The position numbers and the translations under genes are program-made. Of a stretch of 11,237 nt of DNA, positions 1-7,327 are shown one piece after another. The stretch is from JBBDRW01 sp040905265 (GTDB taxonomy: Bacteria > Bacteroidota > Rhodothermia > Balneolales > Balneolaceae). How positions within the stretch are numbered: the stretch's first letter is position 1; each line of letters opens with the position of its first letter. The stretch spans positions 1-11,237 of the forward strand of contig JBBDRW010000025.1 of NCBI GenBank assembly GCA_040905265.1, given 5' to 3'. The notes beneath the pieces are model-generated. The model worked only from the letters and a program-made list of their open reading frames with translations. It ran no database searches and was not told where the DNA came from.

Positions 1-733
1 CCTCTCGAAGAGGGATGAAACCCCAGTTATTATTCCAGGCTTCGTTGAAAATATGCCGGATGGCGGACAGCACTTTTTTCAGATTCCTCAAATTGAGTTC
101 CCGGATCGTCAAATCGGGCATTCGCTTCGTAACGATATCGACCGCACGCTGCATCCTCTCCCGGTTTACTGTCTGCTGATCCACTTCATAGGCATAGAGA
201 TCGATCGCTTTGGAGAGGCCTGTGTTGGACAGCAGGTTATTGTAATACGATTTGTGCCAAGGCATCATGATATAGGGGTGCTCCACAAAACCATCCACCA
301 GGATGCCGATCTCATCCATCATGCTCGGATTGGAGGGGCCCATGAGCGTCTTCATCCCCTTGTCCCGTAGCCAGTCACAGGCAGCGCGGAAGAGCAGGTC
401 AGTCGTACGCTGTGAGTTGATTACATCAAAAAAACCGAAGAATCCGGTTTTCGTATTATGAAATTCATTATAACGGTGATCAATAATTGCTGCAATACGC
501 CCGGAAGGCCTCCCGTTCTCTTCAGCCAGGAACAGAACGATCTCTGCATTGTCGTAGAATGGGTTTTTGTCCGTATTCAGCAGCTTCTTCTGCTCCATCA
601 CCAGTGGCGGAACCCAGTAGGGGTCGTCTTGGTAATGGTCATAAGGAAATCGGATGAACCGCTTCTTCTCCTCATTGGTTGAAACAAGGGTTATGCCGAC
701 GGTATGCGGTGTCTCCGGTGTCATATCGGCCAT
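1..733 (-). CDS. GNAT-fold N-acyltransferase, partial (C-terminus beyond left edge); candidate ceramide-synthase-like enzyme
   Basis: The frame is open from an ATG at 733 to the window edge (244 codons), so the C-terminal part is missing. The upstream frame hits a TAA six codons before this ATG, which makes it the first possible start; a second ATG lies three codons in. Visible landmarks are an FPYDHYQDDPYWVPPL stretch (residues 29-44), GRIAAI (78-83), GFFGFFD (97-103) and GPSNPS (132-137). From memory these are typical of a roughly 370-380 residue family in Bacteroidota and Proteobacteria annotated only as GNAT N-acetyltransferase. No signal peptide or membrane segment is seen. It lies 161 bp downstream of the serine palmitoyltransferase-like gene on the same strand. 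A GNAT-type protein was shown to be the bacterial ceramide synthase (bCerS) of Caulobacter, so N-acylation of the sphingoid base with an acyl thioester is the inferred role. Membership of the GNAT family is fairly secure; the ceramide-synthase role is not proven here. Confidence 0.8.
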   Translation of the reverse strand, partial: MADMTPETPHTVGITLVSTNEEKKRFIRFPYDHYQDDPYWVPPLVMEQKKLLNTDKNPFYDNAEIVLFLAEENGRPSGRIAAIIDHRYNEFHNTKTGFFGFFDVINSQRTTDLLFRAACDWLRDKGMKTLMGPSNPSMMDEIGILVDGFVEHPYIMMPWHKSYYNNLLSNTGLSKAIDLYAYEVDQQTVNRERMQRAVDIVTKRMPDLTIRELNLRNLKKVLSAIRHIFNEAWNNNWGFIPLRE

Positions 734-830
734 GCGAGATGAAATATGTTAAGAGATTTTTGCTTCTGACATTGAACAAAAACAGAAACACAGCTGTAGC
801 TCAGTGACTGCTTTTTTAATGAAGCCGGAA

Positions 831-860
831 GAAAATAGAGTCCGCCGGCAGACGGAGCTC
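831..860 (-). terminator. Possible weak terminator or attenuator after the spt-like gene
   Basis: Read leftward, GAG(C)TCCG and CGGACTC can pair around an 8 nt loop with one bulged C, and the arm is followed by the T-rich TATTTTC. It sits 34 bp beyond the stop codon of the spt-like gene, within the 161 bp gap before the acyltransferase. The stem is short and the T-run is interrupted, so termination would be partial at best. Confidence 0.3.
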
Positions 861-893
861 CGCAAGAGTATGGTGGACATGACACCGGTAACG

Positions 894-2135
894 TTATTGA
901 TCCAGCAGAGAGTGGCCATTCTTGTCGATAATGCCATTCTTGATACCAACTTTACGGAATGCATTCAACACCTTGTTCAGGTGCTCATCTGTATGGGTAG
1001 CCATATAACTTGTCCGCACCAGTGCCTGTCCCTGCGGGACGGCTGGTGGTACAACCGCATTCACATAGACTCCCTCTTCAAAAAGATCTTTCCAGAACTG
1101 AAAACAGTCCATCATATCCCCGATCACGACCGGTATAATGGGTGTCTGGCTGGACCATACGTTGAAACCGAGCTCTCGAAGTTCGCGTCGCATAAAGTCG
1201 GAGATCTCTTTCAGGCGGTCTAGCCTCCACTGCTCTTCCTGCAGGATCTCCAATGCACGCAACACTGTGGCTACATTCGCCGGTGGCATACTGGCACTGA
1301 AGATATGGGCTGGTGACTGATGGCGGATATACTCGATCACCGGGCGTTCGCCAACCAGAAATCCTCCAAGGGATGCGAACGATTTGGAAAAGGTTCCCGT
1401 CACAAGGTCTACATCCTCAAGCAAGCCGAAAACAGATGCGGAACCACGCCCCCTGTCACCAATAACTCCGATCGCATGAGCATCGTCCAGATACAGCCTG
1501 GCGCCAAACTCATTTTTAAGTTTCACCAGTTCAGGCACTTCAGCAATCGTACCCGACATCGAAAAGACACCGTCACTTACGATAATCTTGCCGGCATTCG
1601 GATCAGAGCGCTCCAGCAGTTTCCGAAGATGATCCATGTCGTTGTGCCTGTACCTGACCGTCTTGGCATTGGAAATCTGGGTTCCAACGACGATACAGGC
1701 GTGGTTGTCCTTGTCAGAGAATATAATATCGTTTCGACCGGCGATCGTCTGAATGGTCCCTTCATTGGTCTGGTAACCTGTACTGAATAAGACACACGCT
1801 TCTTTCTGCATAAAAGCAGCCAGTTTCTCCTCCAGCTCCAGATGGAGGTCAAGCGTACCGTTCAGGTACCTGGAACCGGTACAGCCGGTACCATATGTAG
1901 CGATGACATTCTGGGCAGCTTCAATGGTCCGCGGGTCATTGGTCAGGCCCAGATAGTTGTTGGACCCGGCCATGATCACATCCCGTCCCTCGATCTTTAC
2001 TACCGTGCCATCTGTCGCCTGTAGCGGCTTAAAATAGGGGTATAGCCCAAGCTCTTTGATCTCCTCGGCTTTCGTAAACTGAAAAGCCTTGGTGAAAATA
2101 TCATTCTTTTGTAAATCGGCTTTGGAATGGCCCAT
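894..2135 (-). CDS. spt: Serine palmitoyltransferase-like alpha-oxoamine synthase (PLP enzyme)
   Basis: This is a soluble fold-type I PLP enzyme of 413 residues, close to the 420 of the Sphingomonas paucimobilis enzyme. Family members condense an amino acid with an acyl thioester, with loss of CO2. Serine palmitoyltransferase makes 3-ketosphinganine, the first step of sphingolipid synthesis. Expected active-site residues are present at the spacing of the S. paucimobilis enzyme: stacking His145 in DNHACI, Asp217 and His220 in LDDAH, and the Schiff-base Lys251 in GTFSKS, followed by SFASLGG. GTFSKS is the serine-palmitoyltransferase form; 2-amino-3-ketobutyrate CoA ligases usually carry a TLGKA-like motif instead. 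The ATG at 2135 has no clear Shine-Dalgarno but an A-rich leader, and a good Bacteroidota-type promoter lies about 37 bp upstream. The gene is followed by the GNAT acyltransferase. The main alternative is cysteate acyltransferase, a homologue that starts sulfonolipid (capnine) synthesis; sequence reading alone cannot separate the two. Confidence 0.9.
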   Translation of the reverse strand: MGHSKADLQKNDIFTKAFQFTKAEEIKELGLYPYFKPLQATDGTVVKIEGRDVIMAGSNNYLGLTNDPRTIEAAQNVIATYGTGCTGSRYLNGTLDLHLELEEKLAAFMQKEACVLFSTGYQTNEGTIQTIAGRNDIIFSDKDNHACIVVGTQISNAKTVRYRHNDMDHLRKLLERSDPNAGKIIVSDGVFSMSGTIAEVPELVKLKNEFGARLYLDDAHAIGVIGDRGRGSASVFGLLEDVDLVTGTFSKSFASLGGFLVGERPVIEYIRHQSPAHIFSASMPPANVATVLRALEILQEEQWRLDRLKEISDFMRRELRELGFNVWSSQTPIIPVVIGDMMDCFQFWKDLFEEGVYVNAVVPPAVPQGQALVRTSYMATHTDEHLNKVLNAFRKVGIKNGIIDKNGHSLLDQ

Positions 2136-2171
2136 TCTGTACGGATTGGGAAATTTTTTTATTTTAGCCTT

Positions 2172-2202
2172 TAAATATAGCCAGTATTACGTTTTCATCA
2201 AA
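2172..2202 (-). promoter_or_regulatory. Bacteroidota-type promoter of the spt-like gene
   Basis: On the minus strand TTTG (2199-2202) is separated by exactly 19 bp from TATATTTA (2172-2179). This matches the Bacteroides consensus TTTG, 19-21 bp, TAnnTTTG with one mismatch in the last base. Transcription would begin roughly 30 bp before the ATG at 2135. A second -10-like element, TAAGTTTG, overlaps the -33 region but has no good partner box. The promoter implies the spt-like gene is not only read through from the glycosyltransferases upstream. Confidence 0.55.
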
Positions 2203-2243
2203 CTTATAATACCTTCCTGCGGCTGATCCGTTCCTGTAAACCC

Positions 2244-2265
2244 TTGCCAGACAACACACTGGCAA
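2244..2265. repeat. Inverted repeat upstream of the spt promoter (possible operator or weak terminator)
   Basis: TTGCCAG and CTGGCAA form a perfect 7 bp inverted repeat around the 8 nt ACAACACA. It lies about 42 bp upstream of the -33 box of the spt-like gene and 111 bp beyond the stop of the glycosyltransferase. Neither side carries a real T-run, so a terminator is less likely than a protein-binding site, but no regulator can be named. Confidence 0.4.
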
Positions 2266-2376
2266 AGTCCCTGTTAAAGATGCTTCCTGTCCGTTTTCAG
2301 CAATCTATCGATGAGTTGAAGGGAATCCTCAAACTAGAACAGTGAGCGTATATGATGGAGTATGGTTGGTTCGGCA

Positions 2377-3492
2377 TCAGGTTGAAATGACCGAATTCAG
2401 ATAGTCCAGATATCGGGTAACGACACGGTCCCAGCTAAAGTTCTCTTCTACATACACTCTGGATGATACAGATAATTTTTCAAGATCGTTATTTAAAACT
2501 GCATCTATTTTTGAAGCAAACTCATCCGGTTTGTCATAGGGCACCCGATAACCGTTTACGCCCTGTTCGATCACATCCCTGATTCCCTCAAGGTCGGAGG
2601 CTACAGCCGGTACACCTGCCTGGTTCGCCTCCAGAAGTACAATTCCAAACCCCTCCATATCTCCTTCAACCGGTATATTCGGCATAATAAAGAGGTCGGC
2701 CGCTGCATAACAACAGCTCAGAATTTCATCTGGTTGGCGGCCGGCAAGCCAGACTCTCTCCGGCCGCTCCGACTCTTTAATTTCCCGGCGTATCGCTTCA
2801 TATTCAGGCCCGTCACCAACAATAATGTAGTTAACATCGGTCCGGATTTCAGGCAGTATTTCCCTGATAAACCGGACATGCCCTTTTCTCTGCACCTGAC
2901 GCCCGACAGTCAACAGAGTCGGACGGGAGGCAAAATCCATTCCAAATTCATGTTCCAGCCTTTCCAGAGCTCCATCCCGGTCTGGAAGAAATCGGGCCCG
3001 GCGGCTGTCGAAACCGTTTGGCAAAACAACACCTCTCTCCGGGTTCATGCCCCGCTCGACCGATGCCAGGTGGGTCGCTTTTGAAACTGAGATCACACCG
3101 TTTAGTTTTCGAAAGACGTAAGGGAGATACTTTTGATAAATCCAGACCGGTTTTGTGACATCCTGTCCGTGGTTAATGGTTACTTTCGGCACCTTCACCC
3201 TGCGACTCAAAAATGGGAGCATCCCGGCGGTCACCATAGAGGAGAAGAGTATTACATCCGGATTGAACTCTTTGACCGCTTTCGGAATCAACCGCAAAAG
3301 CCGGAAGAGAAAAAGCGTTGTTGATAAACCGATCTGTTCCCAGGGGGCTCTCAGAATGATTGTCTCCAGTTCAACATCACTTCGGCGCTCAAGTGCATCT
3401 ACCATCTGAATACTGACATTCTGCATCCCCCCAACATTTTCCAGTGGCTGATTTCTGGGTGGATGCAGATGAGAGATATATAATATTTTCAA
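2377..3492 (-). CDS. GT-B glycosyltransferase, GT4-like (second of pair)
   Basis: This is a retaining glycosyltransferase of the GT-B fold, 371 residues with the start chosen here. It begins MKILYISHLHPP, the usual first beta-strand of the family. An acceptor-side glycine loop GGMQN lies at residues 21-25, VGRQVQRKG at 196-204 marks the start of the C-terminal Rossmann half, and the nucleotide-sugar EX7E motif spans E280-E288 (EGFGIVLLE). I chose TTG at 3492, 13 bp after the upstream stop codon. The only in-frame ATG, at 3600, would add 36 residues inside the upstream gene and precede the natural N-terminus. No transmembrane helix is evident; such enzymes usually act at the inner face of the cytoplasmic membrane. 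Its position between another glycosyltransferase and the spt-like gene suggests addition of a sugar to a lipid head group. Donor and acceptor cannot be read from sequence, and a polysaccharide role remains possible. Confidence 0.88.
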   Translation of the reverse strand: MKILYISHLHPPRNQPLENVGGMQNVSIQMVDALERRSDVELETIILRAPWEQIGLSTTLFLFRLLRLIPKAVKEFNPDVILFSSMVTAGMLPFLSRRVKVPKVTINHGQDVTKPVWIYQKYLPYVFRKLNGVISVSKATHLASVERGMNPERGVVLPNGFDSRRARFLPDRDGALERLEHEFGMDFASRPTLLTVGRQVQRKGHVRFIREILPEIRTDVNYIIVGDGPEYEAIRREIKESERPERVWLAGRQPDEILSCCYAAADLFIMPNIPVEGDMEGFGIVLLEANQAGVPAVASDLEGIRDVIEQGVNGYRVPYDKPDEFASKIDAVLNNDLEKLSVSSRVYVEENFSWDRVVTRYLDYLNSVIST

Positions 3493-3505
3493 CGGTCTGT
3501 ACGGT

Positions 3506-4645
3506 TTAACTTCCGGATTCCAGGCTCTGAATCGCTTCTCTGTAGTTTGACAAGAGTTGTTGATTAATTTGATCCCATGTATAATTACCGGCCTTTTCAA
3601 CTGATCGGCTTCCCATCTGTTTCCGGAGCTGGCTGTCCTTCACCAGATGCTCCACAGCTTCAACAAACTTGTCGGGTCTGGAGACGGAAACAAGATAACC
3701 GTTCACACGGTCATCTACCAAGGATTTACTTCCGGTAGCATCTGCCACAACACAGGGTAACCCGCTCGCCATCGCCTCCAGGGTTACATTGCCGAACGAT
3801 TCGGTATCTGATGGAAAAAGGAAGATATCGCTGTTTGCATAGGCATCTGCAAGCTCAACTCCTGTCAAAAAACCGGAATAGGTTGCTTCCGGCAAGAGCT
3901 CTTTCAGCCCGTCCAGGGCTGGCCCCTCACCAACAATCATCGGTTTGACAGCAGGATATTTTTTTTCCAGTTTCTGAATTGTGTGTGCAAAGATATCCGG
4001 GTTTTTCTCCCATACCAGCCTGGATACATACGATATGATCACATCCTCCTGATCAAACCCATACCGGCTGCGCCAGTCGTTGTCTCTCCGTGCAGGGTTG
4101 AAGAGTACCGTATCAACTCCCCGGGCCCATATCCTGAAATCCCCTTTAATCCCTTTCTCTTCCAACTCTTCCCACATGGATCTTGTCGGAACAAAAATCT
4201 GGGACGAGTGGCCGTAGAACCACCTCATATAGCTCCAGCCAAACGATTCCAAAAAATTTAGATTGTAATACTTCAGGTAACTGGTGAAGTGGGTATGATA
4301 GGAGGAGACAACCGGAACCCGGTTCCGTCGAGCCCATAGCAGGGCATGATACCCGAGAACGTCGGGAGTTGAGATCTGAATCAGGTCAGGCCCGAACTCC
4401 TCCAGCGTTCGGCGGGCAGGTTTGGGAAACCGGGTCGATATTCGATATTCAGGCCGTCCCGGCATAGCAATCGAGGGTACCGGGATCAGGGTCCCGTTGT
4501 GCTGAAATGCCGGTTCATCGACTGTCGGGCCAAATACCAGAACCTCCTCCCCTTCGCCTTCCAGAAACTCTACCAATCGGTTCAGTGTAAGCGAGACACC
4601 ATCCCGGATATGATTATAGTTTCCGGTAAATATAGCAATCTTCAT
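3506..4645 (-). CDS. GT-B glycosyltransferase, GT4-like, resembling SQD2/alpha-mannosyltransferases (first of pair)
   Basis: A complete 379-residue GT4-type enzyme. The N-terminal half opens MKIAIFTGNYNHIRDGVSLT, with the DGVS loop that SQD2- and MgtA-like lipid glycosyltransferases share. Further landmarks are SYHTHF (115-120), SRLVWEKN (208-215) at the donor half, VGEGP (238-242) and the EX7E motif E282-E290 (ESFGNVTLE). Enzymes of this subgroup often move a sugar from a nucleotide donor onto a diacylglycerol-type or glycosylated lipid. The ATG at 4645 has no visible Shine-Dalgarno. It is the first gene of the leftward lipid run, and the next glycosyltransferase follows after 13 bp, so the two are probably co-transcribed and may add consecutive sugars. 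A sphingolipid acceptor is inferred from the neighbouring spt-like gene; diacylglycerol or an exopolysaccharide lipid carrier are alternatives. Confidence 0.9.
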   Translation of the reverse strand: MKIAIFTGNYNHIRDGVSLTLNRLVEFLEGEGEEVLVFGPTVDEPAFQHNGTLIPVPSIAMPGRPEYRISTRFPKPARRTLEEFGPDLIQISTPDVLGYHALLWARRNRVPVVSSYHTHFTSYLKYYNLNFLESFGWSYMRWFYGHSSQIFVPTRSMWEELEEKGIKGDFRIWARGVDTVLFNPARRDNDWRSRYGFDQEDVIISYVSRLVWEKNPDIFAHTIQKLEKKYPAVKPMIVGEGPALDGLKELLPEATYSGFLTGVELADAYANSDIFLFPSDTESFGNVTLEAMASGLPCVVADATGSKSLVDDRVNGYLVSVSRPDKFVEAVEHLVKDSQLRKQMGSRSVEKAGNYTWDQINQQLLSNYREAIQSLESGS

Positions 4646-4771
4646 GAGAGACTTAATGTTTCAAATGCAGCGTCCAACTTTGTATCTTCGGCTCGTATCT
4701 GGAGTAAGAAGCCTTCGAAATACCTGGCACCCATTTCATTCCGTGCAAATTTTGACAAATATAAGGATTAA
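4646..4771. promoter_or_regulatory. Divergent intergenic region between glycosyltransferase pair and SDR operon
   Basis: These 126 bp separate two divergent gene starts and must hold promoters for both. Leftward, TATATTTG at 4756-4763 is a perfect -10 of the Bacteroidota type, but I see no matching -33 box at the right distance. Rightward, CAACTTTG around 4675-4682 is one mismatch off the same consensus, again without a clear -33 box. AAGGA at 4763-4767, four bases before the ATG at 4772, is a fair ribosome binding site for the SDR gene. Confidence 0.4.
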
Positions 4772-5746
4772 ATGAAAGCTTTTGTTACCGGCGGCACCGG
4801 ATTTATCGGAAGCCACCTGACTGATGCTCTGATCGGGGATGAACGCTGGGATGAAATACGCTGTCTCGTACGAACCCGCGAAAAGTGGCTATCCGGGAAA
4901 TCCTATCAACGAATCGACGGCGATCTGCACAATCTACCGGTTTTACGGGAGGCGCTGAAAGGTGTGGATGTCGTATTCCACCTGGCTGCGATCGTAAAAG
5001 CCCCTTCCGAAAAAGAGTTCTACCGCGGTAACGTGGAAGCAACCGAAAACCTGATCCGGACTGCACGGAAGGCAGGTGTTCAAAAGATCATCACTCTCTC
5101 CTCACTCGCTGCTGCCGGGCCGAGTCGTCAAAAACCACTTCGGGAAGAGGATGAAATGAATCCGGTGAGTCTCTATGGTGAATCAAAAAAACGGATGGAA
5201 GAGGTCATCCGGGAGATCACAGGTCCGACGCAGACCGTCACAATATTGCGCCCTCCGGCTGTGTACGGCCCTCGGGAAGATCAGATTTATACCTGGTTCA
5301 AATTGGCAAACAAACGGATCGCACCGATTATCGGTAACGGAGATAAGCCACAGCTCTCCATGATCTATATTTCGGATCTTATTCGGGGAATCCTGTCAGC
5401 CGTTGAACGAAATCGCCCGGGGTCTGATACCTTCTACATAACTGGCCCGAATCTATGCACCTGGGATCAAATCAAAAGGATCACAGAAAAAGTACTTGGC
5501 AAGCGGTCACTCCCGTTGTATATCCAGCCAGGCCTGGTAAAAAAAATAGCCGGATTTGTTGAAACAACTGCTTCCTATTTCGGTTCATATCCGGTACTCA
5601 ATCGCGAAAAAGCAAATGAACTGGTACTTGAGTGGACTTGTTCAGGAGAAAAAGCGGAGCAGATTCTCGGATTTACCCCGGAAGTTTCTCTCGAAGAGGG
5701 CATTTCCCGAACCCTGCACTGGTATAAAAAACATCACTGGTTATAA
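4772..5746 (+). CDS. Extended short-chain dehydrogenase/NAD-dependent epimerase family; candidate ceramide/ketosphinganine reductase
   Basis: A 324-residue extended SDR. The Rossmann dinucleotide motif GGTGFIG is at residues 7-13, the acidic DGDL at 49-52 follows the second strand, HLAA is at 70-73, TLSS places the catalytic serine at 110-111, and YGESK gives the Tyr135/Lys139 pair. This keeps the full catalytic triad. An AAGGA ribosome binding site precedes the ATG. Family members oxidise, reduce or epimerise sugars and lipids with NAD(P). A protein of this superfamily (CerR) reduces the keto group in bacterial ceramide synthesis in Caulobacter, and this gene sits opposite a glycosyltransferase-spt-acyltransferase run, so the same role is a reasonable inference. 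A nucleotide-sugar epimerase or dehydratase serving the glycosyltransferases is the main alternative. It is followed after 6 bp by the secreted propeller-like gene and then mutY, probably as one transcript. Confidence 0.85.
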   Translation: MKAFVTGGTGFIGSHLTDALIGDERWDEIRCLVRTREKWLSGKSYQRIDGDLHNLPVLREALKGVDVVFHLAAIVKAPSEKEFYRGNVEATENLIRTARKAGVQKIITLSSLAAAGPSRQKPLREEDEMNPVSLYGESKKRMEEVIREITGPTQTVTILRPPAVYGPREDQIYTWFKLANKRIAPIIGNGDKPQLSMIYISDLIRGILSAVERNRPGSDTFYITGPNLCTWDQIKRITEKVLGKRSLPLYIQPGLVKKIAGFVETTASYFGSYPVLNREKANELVLEWTCSGEKAEQILGFTPEVSLEEGISRTLHWYKKHHWL

Positions 5747-5752
5747 GCTGCT

Positions 5753-7315
5753 ATGACTCTACTCAGAACGTTATTACCGACACTGCCCCTTCTGCTCCTT
5801 CTTGTGACTGTACTTCCTCTGCAGGCACAGCAAATGTGGGTTCAGGACTTCAGAAACGCGATGGAGATAGGAAATATCATTGAGTTGGAGAGCTCTCCGC
5901 TCCACCTCTACATACTCTCGGAGGAGGATGGGCTCACGGTCTTTCGGACAAAACCGGACTCCCTTCAATGGCTCTACTCCTCAACCGGTATGCAGCGGAG
6001 AGGGCATCGGCTACAGGCAGACGCCCGATTTGCCTATCTCTATGGAGGGAGCCGGCGGTTGACGATTGTTGAACCCACATCGGTGCTCGGCGTCTACTCA
6101 TCGACGATCCTGCCAGAAGAACCTCGCTCTGTACAGAGATTGAGCAACTCGATCTATATCGCACTGGGAGAAGCCGGGCTGGGAAGACTTTCTCTTGATA
6201 CTCCTGAATCAGTCGACCAGGAGCCCGATTTTTACTTTCCGGTTGAGACAGAGGGATACCCGGTCAGGGATATTGTTACCGATCATGTCTCAAGACTCTA
6301 TGTTCTGCTGGGCAGCCAGAGACTTCTGATTCTTGAACAGGCCGGGAGCGAAGAGAGGCCGGAATATATCGAAACGGTTGGCATTGACCGGCAGGTCGAT
6401 CGGATCTTTCTGACGGATGATGAGCTGATCGGCAGTGATTCTGAGGGAGAACTCTTTTTGGTTAATTCTAACGGCAGGACAGAACCACTTGATTCGGTCG
6501 GAGAACCGGTACAAAAACTTCGTATCTGGGATGGACAACTGGTAGTCCGCACTGAATCCGGCAGTCTCTTTATCGGCCCGCTGGACGGATCACTGACTCA
6601 CTGGAAGGAATCTGATGAATCCGGAAACTACTTTACGATCGCACGGGATCGGCTATGGATTGCCGAGAACGATCAGGTCTCTCCGGTCAGCCGCGTAGCG
6701 GAAACGGATCAAAACCAGGTAGTGGCTGCAACTGAAAGCGGGCCGGTTCTTCGGCAGGTAGAGAATGTGGTTATCCCGTTTCCAAGGCCACTCATACTCC
6801 CAATCGAGCTCGAGAGCGGGCATACCGCAGGCCAGGTGGAATTCAGCCAGCGTTCCGGTATACACAATGCCCGTATTCGCGGACAATCCTTCTATTGGCA
6901 GCCGACAGCCAACCAGGTCGGCCGTCATGAAATTACCCTGGTCGCAACTTCCAGTGACGGCCGAACCGATACAACCCGGTTTTCCATCGAAGTGAGGCCA
7001 TTCAATGCTCCACCACGGTTCACTCCGGTACGGCCGGTGTCCATCAGCATTGAGGAAGAGTTTACTCTGGAGATCTTTGCCGTAGATCCGGATGGCATGG
7101 ATCCCGACCTGATTCGCTATCTTGGAGTCGACCTTCCCGATGGATCTTCTTTGAATGAAACAACCGGTATGTTCAGCTGGACCCCGAATATCAGACAGAC
7201 CGGAGAGCATCCGTTTCAGGTAATTGCCACGGATCAGTTCGGTGCAGCAGCACAGCAGAATATAACGATTCGTGTCATTGAAACGGACCGAGATGCTGAA
7301 GCGGACCTCGACTGA
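5753..7315 (+). CDS. Secreted protein: repeat-rich propeller-like region plus two cadherin/Ig-like (He_PIG-type) domains
   Basis: This 520-residue protein starts with a clear signal peptide: Arg5, a leucine-rich core (residues 6-22), and LPLQAQ at a likely cleavage site near residue 25. Residues about 30-340 consist of short beta-strand units such as LYILSEEDG, AYLYGGSRR, IYIALGEAGL and LYVLLGSQR. These suggest a beta-propeller of the LVIVD or WD-like kind, though I cannot assign blades with certainty. Two tandem cadherin/putative-Ig domains follow at about 341-415 and 419-508. Each ends with the usual pattern: FYWQPTANQVGRHEITLVA in the first, and FSWTPNIRQTGEHPFQVIA in the second. No C-terminal sorting domain, lipobox cysteine or membrane anchor is seen, so it is probably periplasmic or released. 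The start lies 6 bp after the SDR stop, with no clear Shine-Dalgarno. I do not recognise a specific function; binding of proteins or glycans is a guess from domain type only. Confidence 0.85.
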   Translation: MTLLRTLLPTLPLLLLLVTVLPLQAQQMWVQDFRNAMEIGNIIELESSPLHLYILSEEDGLTVFRTKPDSLQWLYSSTGMQRRGHRLQADARFAYLYGGSRRLTIVEPTSVLGVYSSTILPEEPRSVQRLSNSIYIALGEAGLGRLSLDTPESVDQEPDFYFPVETEGYPVRDIVTDHVSRLYVLLGSQRLLILEQAGSEERPEYIETVGIDRQVDRIFLTDDELIGSDSEGELFLVNSNGRTEPLDSVGEPVQKLRIWDGQLVVRTESGSLFIGPLDGSLTHWKESDESGNYFTIARDRLWIAENDQVSPVSRVAETDQNQVVAATESGPVLRQVENVVIPFPRPLILPIELESGHTAGQVEFSQRSGIHNARIRGQSFYWQPTANQVGRHEITLVATSSDGRTDTTRFSIEVRPFNAPPRFTPVRPVSISIEEEFTLEIFAVDPDGMDPDLIRYLGVDLPDGSSLNETTGMFSWTPNIRQTGEHPFQVIATDQFGAAAQQNITIRVIETDRDAEADLD

Positions 7316-7327
7316 TCGTTTACTATC

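Noticed and set aside
53..370. 105-codon plus-strand frame at the left edge
   Set aside because: It is antisense to the partial acyltransferase, whose family motifs are clear on the minus strand.
1320..1790. 156-codon open frame on the plus strand
   Set aside because: It is the opposite strand of the spt-like gene, whose active-site residues make the minus-strand reading certain.
4752..4757. TTGACA as a -35 box for the SDR gene
   Set aside because: A matching -10 would fall inside the coding region, downstream of the start codon.
4499..4771. 90-codon plus-strand frame ending just before the SDR start
   Set aside because: It begins inside the glycosyltransferase gene on the opposite strand and has no family resemblance; the tight junction with the SDR appears accidental.
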